Positions 17,794 to 24,155 of a stretch of DNA of 64,000 bases are shown in pieces; within the stretch, counting starts at the first letter, position 1; each line of letters begins with the position of its first letter. The notes under the pieces are model-generated. The model saw only the letters and a program-made list of their open reading frames with translations, had not been told where the DNA came from and ran no database searches. Source of the DNA: Halorussus pelagicus (lineage in GTDB: Archaea > Halobacteriota > Halobacteria > Halobacteriales > Haladaptataceae); contig NZ_CP035119.1 of assembly GCF_004087835.1 (NCBI RefSeq), forward strand, positions 2,852,001-2,916,000, written 5' to 3'. The position numbers were made by a program, and so were the translations under genes.

Positions 17794-18003
17794 ATGGACG
17801 CTATCAGTCCCATCGCAGCGCGTACTGCAGGCCAGACGACTGCTGTCTCCGGCAGTTCCTGCAAACCGATTTTTGCGATGGGGTTCCTTACACTGGTAGC
17901 AAATCTCTTCGTGGGACGGCGATGGGACCTCGGCGACGCCGGTCATCGCAGGTACCGCGGCTATCAACACCGTTCGGCCGATGGATACGGCCACGCCAGT
18001 TAG
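17794..18003 (+). CDS. Possible small protein upstream of the DUF5794 gene
   Basis: A 69-codon frame starting MDAISPIAARTAGQTTAVSG. A CGTTTATG box about 28 bases upstream fits a leaderless start, and its stop lies six bases before the next start codon, so it could be the first gene of that transcript. It has one weakly hydrophobic stretch (FAMGFLTLVANLFVG) and an Arg/Gly/His-rich tail that looks like GC-driven translation. No family likeness. It may instead be untranslated leader. Confidence 0.3.
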   Translation: MDAISPIAARTAGQTTAVSGSSCKPIFAMGFLTLVANLFVGRRWDLGDAGHRRYRGYQHRSADGYGHAS

Positions 18004-18009
18004 TGTCCG

Positions 18010-18942
18010 ATGAGTAGTTCACAACATCCAGTCGCCCTTCGCTTGGAGCGGCAGGTAGGCGGGGCGACGAAATTGCTCGCCACCGTCATGGGGCTACCGC
18101 TGGTTGACGGCATCTTTCCTGCGCTCGTCCTCGCAGGCGGCGTGGACAGCCTCACGGGGATGCTACAGGTCGGTCTACTCGTCTTCGGGGGGAGCGCCAC
18201 CGTCGCGGTCATCCTCGCCGAGATGGACGGCACGCCGCGCGAGCAGGCCGGAACCGTGCTGACGGTCGGCATCGGTATCATCGCGCTGGCGGCGGTCGAG
18301 GCCGCGTTCGCGCCGACCATTGAGAGCGTCCTCGACACTGAGACGTTCACGCGGTTCGCCGCGCTGGTCATGCTGGCCATCGCCGCTAAGACCGCGAGTT
18401 CCCGCATCGGGGAGTACCTTCCCGGTCCGGGCGTCATCGTCGGTCTTGGGATGGTTGCCACCTTCCAGCCCGCCGGGTTCGAGTTGGCAGTCGTTGACTA
18501 CGACCTCATCCTGCGGGCCACCGCGGCGGCGGCCAGCGGTGTCACGTTCGCGCTCCTCGTCGCACTGACCTCGCCGTGGCTCCGCGAGGTCGTTGACATC
18601 GACCGCTTCCGCTTCGGGAGCGCGGTCGCGCTGGGCGTCCTGCCGCTGAGCCTGCTCGGACTCGCGCCCGGCAACGCGCCGCTGGCGGTACTGGCGGTCA
18701 CCAGCCTGCTCGCGTTCGACCCCGGCGAAGGCACTGCCGAGGACGCCACCGAGGACGACGACGCGACCACGGCCGTCGAGGCGATGAACGCCGAGACGAC
18801 CGCAGACGCGACCGACTCGGCGGCGACTCCCGACTCCGCACAGGCCGTCGCCACCGATGGCTCGGGCGGGTCGAACTCCGACGACGCGGGCTACGGCTAC
18901 CCCGGCGAGGAGGACGACGACGAGCGCGAACCGTGGCTCTGA
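18010..18942 (+). CDS. DUF5794-like haloarchaeal membrane protein
   Basis: A 310-aa polytopic protein. Roughly six to seven hydrophobic spans fill residues 15-235, beginning with LPLVDGIFPALVLAGGVDSL. About 75 acidic, Thr/Ala-rich residues follow, ending YGYPGEEDDDEREPWL. Layout and sequence fit the haloarchaea-specific DUF5794 family, which has no known function. The next gene on the strand resembles DUF5795, and the consecutive numbering fits a conserved neighbourhood. The ATG at 18010 is the clear start. Confidence 0.75.
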   Translation: MSSSQHPVALRLERQVGGATKLLATVMGLPLVDGIFPALVLAGGVDSLTGMLQVGLLVFGGSATVAVILAEMDGTPREQAGTVLTVGIGIIALAAVEAAFAPTIESVLDTETFTRFAALVMLAIAAKTASSRIGEYLPGPGVIVGLGMVATFQPAGFELAVVDYDLILRATAAAASGVTFALLVALTSPWLREVVDIDRFRFGSAVALGVLPLSLLGLAPGNAPLAVLAVTSLLAFDPGEGTAEDATEDDDATTAVEAMNAETTADATDSAATPDSAQAVATDGSGGSNSDDAGYGYPGEEDDDEREPWL

Positions 18943-19101
18943 GAGACCGCTGACTCGCTGATTTTTGCACTGTCGCAGTTCGACATCGCTTCGACAGCCA
19001 TCGATTTTGTTTCGATAGCACTTGATTCCGCTCCGACACCATCCGCGTCGTCGCGCTCCGCGACGGGAAAGCTTACCACCGCGGACCTGCTTCGGTGGAA
19101 C

Positions 19102-19329
19102 ATGGCCGACAACCGTGTCGTGCAGGGTCGCATGGTGACGCCCAAAGCTCTCGCGGAACTCGTCGAGGGCGAGGACGTGATGGACGCCGAAACTATCTCG
19201 GAGACCGACCGCGAATGTCCCGACTGCGGCGGCGACGTTCTCGAAGTCGGATACATGCCGAGCGTGACTGAGTTCGTCACCGGGTGGAAATGCCAAGACT
19301 GCGACTGGGCCGACACCGACCGCGACTGA
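19102..19329 (+). CDS. DUF5795-like small zinc-binding protein
   Basis: A 75-aa protein with two CxxC pairs, CPDCGG and CQDCDW, that should form one zinc ribbon. It begins MADNRVVQGRMVTPKALAEL. The size, the two knuckles and the position after the DUF5794-like gene fit the haloarchaeal DUF5795 family of unknown function. It is the last chromosomal gene before tRNA-Trp. Confidence 0.78.
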   Translation: MADNRVVQGRMVTPKALAELVEGEDVMDAETISETDRECPDCGGDVLEVGYMPSVTEFVTGWKCQDCDWADTDRD

Positions 19330-19413
19330 GAAAAATCGAAACCCCTTTACGGCGAATGGACCAACGAATTCGTGCGGGGTCGTGGCCAAGTCAGGGATGG
19401 CGACTGACTCCAG

Positions 19414-19519
19414 AGGCAACGCGCCCAGGACGAAACTCCAGCTGATATACCGAGCGACCGACTGATCATCGGTCCGCGACGACGACCCTCTGGAGTTCCG
19501 AGGCGCACACACCGGAGAT
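19414..19519 (+). ncRNA. tRNA-Trp intron, probable box C/D methylation guide
   Basis: In Haloferax volcanii the tRNA-Trp intron is a box C/D RNA guiding 2'-O-methylation at C34 and U39. Here the intron contains CCTCTGGAGT, complementary to the exon-intron sequence ACTCCAGAGG around C34. It also contains CTGATAT, complementary to ATATCAG at the 3' splice junction around U39, and CTGA boxes. The same role is therefore likely. Confidence 0.75.
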
Positions 19520-19542
19520 ATCAGTCGATCGGGGGTTCAAAT

Positions 19543-19555
19543 CCCTCCGACCCCA
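19543..19555 (+). repeat. attL-type site: 13-bp end of tRNA-Trp
   Basis: CCCTCCGACCCCA closes tRNA-Trp and recurs exactly at 54981-54993, just past the integrase gene. This is the expected layout for tRNA-targeted integration by a tyrosine recombinase that restores the tRNA. Confidence 0.75.
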
Positions 19556-19647
19556 CTCCGTAAAAAACAATTTCGGAACTTTTTGCCGCTACTTACCCGA
19601 GGTAAACCCGGTAGCGACGGCTGTCGTCCAACGGGGGTGCCTCGGTA

Positions 19648-19914
19648 ATGGCGGTTCCGTTGCCCGACGCCAACGGCGACTGTCGCACCTGCGAGTTCTG
19701 TGACGCCCACGTCACCCCAGAGTTCCGCCGTAGCTACGGGACCGCCGACAGACGCGCCCTCCGGTGCCCCGAGTGCGACTCGTGGGCGCGAATTATGCGC
19801 GGGTCCGCGGCTGGTAAGGACGTAGACCACCCCGACCCGCAGGAACACAGCGGGCGGAACGGCGGCGTCGAACTCCGTGGCCCGAAAGTAACGGACGGAG
19901 GGCTAAACCGATGA
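19648..19914 (+). CDS. Small zinc protein, DUF7563-like
   Basis: An 88-aa protein with paired zinc knuckles: CRTCEFCDAHVTPEFRRSYG and then RALRCPECDSWARI. This matches a small haloarchaeal zinc-finger type (DUF7563-like) common on plasmids and proviruses, likely a nucleic-acid-binding or structural role. It is the first gene of the element, about 90 bases from the tRNA, after a TTACC-CGA-GGTAA palindrome (19593-19605). Its stop overlaps the next start by four bases, so genes at 19648, 19911 and 20336 form one operon. Confidence 0.65.
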   Translation: MAVPLPDANGDCRTCEFCDAHVTPEFRRSYGTADRRALRCPECDSWARIMRGSAAGKDVDHPDPQEHSGRNGGVELRGPKVTDGGLNR

Positions 19915-20339
19915 AGCGGACCGGTCTCGGTCACTTCGACGTTGCCGCGAAGACCGTCCTCCGAGAACGCACCGAGGACGACGAGGGCTATCTCATCTGT
20001 CCCGAGTGCGGAACGCCCGTCGGGAACTCCCTCGGAAGCCACGAGGTCGCCCAGCCCGACGTAGTTGACGACGACCTCGCCGACGCTATCGGCGACGTGC
20101 TGGTCACGCACGGCTGGGTGTGCGACCGGCACCCCGGCTACGAGGTCGTCATGCCGACGCCCGTCGGGTCCCTCTCGGTCGAGGAGGCCGTGAACTCCGG
20201 TTGGGTCGGCGTCCGCGTTCGTTTCGCCGACGAGTTCGTTCGGACTGTCGCCACGCCCGAGAAAGAGACTCGTCGAGGCGAGGTAGACGATGTGTCTACC
20301 GACGCTCGCGGCGAGACTGAGGAGGCTGGTTCCGCGTGA
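19911..20339 (+). CDS. Hypothetical zinc-knuckle protein
   Basis: A 142-aa protein with one CPECGTP knuckle near residue 30 and a later CDRHPGYE that could complete the metal site. I recognise no family. It overlaps both neighbours by four bases (ATGA with the gene before, GTGA with the gene after), so it is translationally coupled. The 19-base element palindrome at 20282-20300 lies inside its last codons, encoding EVDDVST, just ahead of the next start. Confidence 0.6.
   Translation: MKRTGLGHFDVAAKTVLRERTEDDEGYLICPECGTPVGNSLGSHEVAQPDVVDDDLADAIGDVLVTHGWVCDRHPGYEVVMPTPVGSLSVEEAVNSGWVGVRVRFADEFVRTVATPEKETRRGEVDDVSTDARGETEEAGSA
20282..20300. repeat. 19-base element palindrome, copy 1
   Basis: GGTAGAC-gatgt-GTCTACC: perfect 7-base arms with a 5-base spacer. 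It lies 36 bases before the GTG start of the 561-aa gene. The flank GACTCGTCGAG recurs in altered form at other copies. Confidence 0.75.
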
Positions 20340-22021
20340 GTCTCGACACGCCGTCGAGCGCGGGCGTCGTCTCGCCCGACCAGTACGTCTCGGATGTGAC
20401 CGACGCCGAGACCGACCGGTTCCCCGAACCGCGCGCCCACGGCGCGAGTATCCAGAACGTGCTGAACGACCTCGCGCCCTCCGACCGGGACAAGCGCGGT
20501 CTCGACCGCGGCACGCTCTACGACCACGCGGTCCACTACTGGCGCGAGAACGTCGAGGACCACGACCGCGAACCCTACGTCGCCGCCGAACCGTTCGACG
20601 CCGACTGGCTACCCGAGGACGGACGCTTCGCACTGGTCGTCAAGTCCTCCGGATGGAAGGCTGGCTACGGTCTCGGCGACGACTACAGCCAGTTCTACGA
20701 ACACCACGTCATGCTCCGGCGCATAGTCGAGACGAAGAACGGGACCAAACTCAAGAAGCCACCACTGGCGCTTCACGTCGAGGTCCAACCCCAGTTCCGA
20801 GACCTCGTGTACTCGGACGGGAACCCGCTGGAGTGTCCCCACGGCGAGGGCACCCGACTAAAGATTTGGACGACGTGGGCCGAACAGCCCGAGGACGCCG
20901 AGACCCGCGCCTACGACGCCCTACGCGCGGTCTACGGCGACGTGTTCGACGTAGACGACCAGAACCCGAACTCCCGGCGCGTCGCCAAAGCCGAGGCGCA
21001 CGTCCGATTCGCTCACGAGAAGATGGGCAACGTCGTGGAAGCGCTCGACCAGTCCCGTCAGTTGGTCGCCTACGGCGGCGAATCCGAGATTGAAGCGCAC
21101 CAGCGCCGCCAGCGCGAGGGCTACCTTGAGGCGTTGGTCGAGTCCGACCGCTGGGACCTCCTTGGGTTCCCCGACCAGCCGTTCAACACCGGGCTGAAGG
21201 TCTACCGCCGGAAGGACTGGCACACGCTCAGTCCCGAGAACCCAGCGTTTCACCCGAAGCTGGAGGCGTTCTTCGCTGGCGTCGAGCGCGGGGAACTCCC
21301 GCACGTCTCGGAGTGGGATAGCGTCATGGACCACCTGCGCACGATGTGCGCGACTCACGCGCGTTGGGCCGGGCTGGAACGGTCCGACCTCGTAGAGGAC
21401 GACTTCTTCGACGGCGCGCTCGCGCCCGAGTACGAGTTCGAGCGCCCGACCGGGCGCAAGCACATGCTTCGCCAGCGCTACGAGGAGGTCGCTACCGAGG
21501 TCTACCGCGAGGCGCTGAAACCGAACACCACGGCCGTCTACGACCTCATGAAGGTCGTCGCGGAACACCGCGGGGCGAACTACGACACGCTGGTCGAGGA
21601 GACCGGACTCGCTCGCTCGACTGTCCGGTACCACGTCGCCCGGCTGGAGGACGCCGACGTGTTCGTGAAAGTCGAGAAGAACCCGGTCCTCGTGGCGTTC
21701 ACCGCGCCGCTGGCCCGCGAAGAGGCCAGCGACGTGCTGGAGGAGGTCCACCTGGACGACACGCCCGAGGATCGCGCGGACCGCGCCGACGACCGGCGCG
21801 AGGCCCGCCACGAGCGCCAAGAGCGCCGTGATGACGACCTCGACCGCAAGACCGAGGAGGACGCCGACCCGGACGCCAGCGGCGAAGACGACCTCGGGTT
21901 CCGCTATCTCGCGCACGTTGAGGCGAGCGCCCACGACCTCGCGTTCCTGCGCGACCGCTCAGAACTGGGCGAGCGTGACGTGCGCGTTCGCGCCGACGAA
22001 CTCCCGCCGGACCTCCGGTAG
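20336..22021 (+). CDS. Large winged-helix protein, possible replication or master regulatory protein
   Basis: A 561-aa protein that starts at GTG, overlapping the stop of the previous gene. The middle is a large unassigned domain. At about residues 390-460 lies a winged helix (TAVYDLMKVVAEHRGANYDT, then LARSTVRYHVARLEDADV). The C-terminal 110 residues are highly charged (repeated DRADDRREARHERQERRDDD type) and end in a hydrophilic block. Proteins of this size with such a winged helix are frequent on haloarchaeal plasmids and proviruses next to the putative origin, which fits the palindrome-rich gap that follows. A DUF7845-type assignment is possible but was not checked. Confidence 0.6.
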   Translation: MSLDTPSSAGVVSPDQYVSDVTDAETDRFPEPRAHGASIQNVLNDLAPSDRDKRGLDRGTLYDHAVHYWRENVEDHDREPYVAAEPFDADWLPEDGRFALVVKSSGWKAGYGLGDDYSQFYEHHVMLRRIVETKNGTKLKKPPLALHVEVQPQFRDLVYSDGNPLECPHGEGTRLKIWTTWAEQPEDAETRAYDALRAVYGDVFDVDDQNPNSRRVAKAEAHVRFAHEKMGNVVEALDQSRQLVAYGGESEIEAHQRRQREGYLEALVESDRWDLLGFPDQPFNTGLKVYRRKDWHTLSPENPAFHPKLEAFFAGVERGELPHVSEWDSVMDHLRTMCATHARWAGLERSDLVEDDFFDGALAPEYEFERPTGRKHMLRQRYEEVATEVYREALKPNTTAVYDLMKVVAEHRGANYDTLVEETGLARSTVRYHVARLEDADVFVKVEKNPVLVAFTAPLAREEASDVLEEVHLDDTPEDRADRADDRREARHERQERRDDDLDRKTEEDADPDASGEDDLGFRYLAHVEASAHDLAFLRDRSELGERDVRVRADELPPDLR

Positions 22022-22607
22022 CGAGGTCTCGGTCCGGGTTCGCTCTTTCTTGTAGTGGCGACACTGATTCGCGTCGGCCGTTTCGCTATACGATTCGTCT
22101 ACTTCTGGTCGCGGGCAACGCTTTCATATATTCTTTCTAACCTCTTTTACTTTCACTTGGGTGTTACCGAGCGTTTCCGGGTCCAATTCGACCCAGTTTT
22201 CCGAGAACTGGGCGGGTCGTCGCCGGGTTCGTACCGTCCGATACGCGGCGCGTGGGCGTCCGAGAACGCCGTCGAGGACGCTTCGGGAGCGCACCGACAT
22301 TGCCGCACCGCCTTAGGGTAGTGCCCCTAAGGGGGAACAGAAGGGTTACGGCGGCGCGCAGAGCGCGCGCCGCCTACCGCACCGCGACCGACAGTCGAAC
22401 CGGCGCGTCACGGGTCAGGGACCAGATACACGGAGGGGTAGTAGAAGTTGAGAACCCGCCAACGCGGTTTGTCAAATTCGCTTACGGGGCTCGAAAGTCT
22501 AACTCCAAACAGCTATTGTGAAACATATGATGGCTTCGATGATTTAGTAGTATTCTGTACAGATACCCGTAACTACACTCATCAGTCGTTGAATCCAAAT
22601 TATCGGT
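22022..22607. other. Gene-free gap with palindromes, candidate origin region
   Basis: No credible gene. It holds a degenerate element palindrome (22085-22103), a perfect 8-base inverted repeat CCTTAGGG/CCCTAAGG (22311-22318 with 22325-22332), and a perfect 9-base GC repeat GCGGCGCGC/GCGCGCCGC (22351-22359 with 22365-22373). Composition drops sharply to AT-rich after about 22480. Structure plus position after a winged-helix gene makes it the best candidate for the element's replication or control region. Confidence 0.45.
22085..22103. repeat. 19-base element palindrome, copy 2 (degenerate)
   Basis: GCTATAC-gattc-GTCTACT. The right arm matches the consensus in six of seven positions; the left arm is worn. 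It lies in the gap after the winged-helix gene. Confidence 0.5.
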
Positions 22608-23096
22608 ATGGACTGGCAAGGTCACAACCGGTGGGCGAAGAAGTTAGGAATTTCAGAGGAGGTCGCTCAGAGCGTGAACAGAATAATAGACGAAAGAGAT
22701 AGTAGCACCCTTCCGGAGGAATACTGTAATATTGTAAGTCAAGTAGCACGGCAATTTCAGACAAGTGAGGGAGCGAAAAGCGGAAACAGTGCCTTGCATA
22801 TGGTCATTTCAAAAAACGTCAAAGAAAGCCACGACGCTGGAAGAAGAAAGACGACACGCGGGGATATAGCCGCTGAAATCAATAAAAAGGCAATGAGAGA
22901 GATGGGAGAAGATTATCTTAAGGCTTGGTACCTTCATCACCATCTTGACTACCTCTCCGAGAATAAGAATAGAGGTAAGAGCGTTGAAGAGTTGCTTTCT
23001 GAACACAAAAATCAGTATCCCAAAACCCACTCCAGAAATATCCGGGATTTCTTGCTCGAAGAAAAGAACGAGATTAGGAGTGAACTAGACATTTGA
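22608..23096 (+). CDS. AT-rich hypothetical protein
   Basis: A 162-aa, mostly helical, Lys/Glu-rich protein starting MDWQGHNRWAKKLGISEEVA. It has no membrane segment and no motif I recognise; HHHLDYLSENKNRGKSVEEL lies near residue 115. Codon use is AT-rich and unlike both neighbours, and AT-rich sequence starts about 130 bases before it and ends with it, so it looks like a single cargo gene inserted between the replication-like module and the membrane operon. Such solitary cargo genes are often defence or toxin genes, but nothing in the sequence shows that here. Confidence 0.6.
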   Translation: MDWQGHNRWAKKLGISEEVAQSVNRIIDERDSSTLPEEYCNIVSQVARQFQTSEGAKSGNSALHMVISKNVKESHDAGRRKTTRGDIAAEINKKAMREMGEDYLKAWYLHHHLDYLSENKNRGKSVEELLSEHKNQYPKTHSRNIRDFLLEEKNEIRSELDI

Positions 23097-23156
23097 GATC
23101 GTATATACGTCCACGTGAGGATGGGAGATTTATCCGTCCGCTATTTCCTTGTAGGG

Positions 23157-23879
23157 CTATTCGGGCAAGTCGAGCCAATCGCGCTCAAACTCTCCCCGGT
23201 ACTGTTTAAACGCGAGCGCGACGCCCACGGGCACGTAGAGGACCGAGAGGACCCACAGGACCAACGCCCCGAGAAGGCCGCCTATCGGCCACTGTCCGGC
23301 CGCCGCGAGGACCAGCGAGACCACGGTCCCCGCGAACCCCGACGCCGCGAGGAGTCGGTTCTGGCGGTCCTCGACCCAACCCAGCCACCGCGCGAACAGC
23401 GGTTCGGGCCGGAGTTCCGCCCGCGTCCACGACGCGAACCCGCCGACGTGCGGTGCGAGCGCGAACGCCCAGTCGGGCGGGTCCGCGTCCGGCGGCGCGG
23501 GAAAGCGCGTCCGCGGGTCGAGCGCCCACGCGACCGTGAGGACGAACGCCCACGCCCGGACCCACGCGCTCCAGCACGTCCGGACGCACTCGCGGGCCGC
23601 CGCATAATGCGCGTCGGCGCGGTCGCGCCAGTCCGCCCGTCCGTCCGGGTCCGGGTCCGCGGTCGCGTCACCGCGGGCGTCCGAGCCAGCGGGCGCGAGT
23701 TCGTCCGCGAGGGCCTTCGCCCGCGAGTGCGCGACCGCCAGTTCGTCCGCGAGGTCGGGCGCGTCCGGACGCTCGACTCGACGACCCGAGGTAGACGAAT
23801 CGCCTACCGAGTCGCTCTGGTCGTCTTCTTCGCCCACGTCGTTCAGCCAGTCCGCGAGGTCGCCGTCTTCGACCGTCAC
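23157..23879 (-). CDS. Membrane protein, last gene of the membrane/ATPase operon
   Basis: A 240-aa protein starting at GTG (23877-23879), overlapping the stop of the previous gene as GTGA. The first 95 residues are acidic and hydrophilic and contain the 19-base palindrome as DNA (23790-23808). Three or so hydrophobic spans follow: a Trp-rich one (WSAWVRAWAFVLTVAWAL), then FAGTVVSLVLAAAGQWPIGG and LLGALVLWVLSVLYVPVGVA. A short cytoplasmic end (FERDWLDLPE) closes it. No known family. It is likely an integral part of whatever complex the operon makes. Confidence 0.7.
   Translation of the reverse strand: MTVEDGDLADWLNDVGEEDDQSDSVGDSSTSGRRVERPDAPDLADELAVAHSRAKALADELAPAGSDARGDATADPDPDGRADWRDRADAHYAAARECVRTCWSAWVRAWAFVLTVAWALDPRTRFPAPPDADPPDWAFALAPHVGGFASWTRAELRPEPLFARWLGWVEDRQNRLLAASGFAGTVVSLVLAAAGQWPIGGLLGALVLWVLSVLYVPVGVALAFKQYRGEFERDWLDLPE
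23790..23808. repeat. 19-base element palindrome, copy 3
   Basis: GGTAGAC-gaatc-GCCTACC, one mismatch between arms. It lies inside the N-terminal codons of the 240-aa gene. The left flank CTCGACTCGACGACCCGA nearly repeats the flank of the copy at 31142. Confidence 0.7.
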
Positions 23880-24154
23880 GGAAGACCACCCCAGTCCAAG
23901 AGGGCCAGCCCCTCGCGTCCAAGGTCGAGGAGCGGTGTCGGGTCGAACGCGCCCACCGCGGCGAGAACTCCGAGGAGCATCACGAACAGCCCCAGCGTCC
24001 CGAGAAGCGACGCAACCGCCTCGGTCCGGCGAAGCCACCGCCCCGCCAGAATCAGCGCCAGCCACGCCGACGCTTCGAGGAACCGCGCCTCGACCAGTCG
24101 AACCACCGGGTCGAGGACGCCGCCGAGACCGACGCCGAGTTCCGTCCCGACCAT
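23876..24154 (-). CDS. Small two-helix membrane protein of the operon
   Basis: A 92-aa protein with hydrophobic spans at about residues 30-40 (LEASAWLALILAGRWL) and 48-70 (ASLLGTLGLFVMLLGVLAAV). The ATG (24152-24154) lies one base below the stop codon of the large exported protein, so translation is coupled. Its stop overlaps the next GTG. Its likely role is a small structural or assembly component. No family recognised. Confidence 0.65.
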   Translation of the reverse strand: MVGTELGVGLGGVLDPVVRLVEARFLEASAWLALILAGRWLRRTEAVASLLGTLGLFVMLLGVLAAVGAFDPTPLLDLGREGLALLDWGGLP

Positions 24155-24155
24155 C

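Larger units (their letters stand above)
19376..19555 (+). tRNA. tRNA-Trp (CCA anticodon), intron-containing
   Basis: Exons are 19376-19413 and 19520-19555. Acceptor strands GGGGTCG and CGACCCC pair, the anticodon stem ACTGA/TCAGT closes a CTCCAGA loop with anticodon CCA, and the discriminator base is A19555. The intron (19414-19519, 106 bases) interrupts after position 37, as known for haloarchaeal tRNA-Trp. The 3' end is the attachment site of the element that follows. Confidence 0.95.

Noticed and set aside
17713-17994. 93-codon minus-strand frame with a CxxC pair
   Set aside because: Overlaps the leader region of the DUF5794-like gene; only one CxxC, no upstream promoter signal, and no coherent fold.
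22055-22321. 88-codon plus-strand frame in the gap after the winged-helix gene
   Set aside because: GTG start without ribosome site or clear TATA box, and it runs across the degenerate palindrome; the partly hydrophobic start is not enough.
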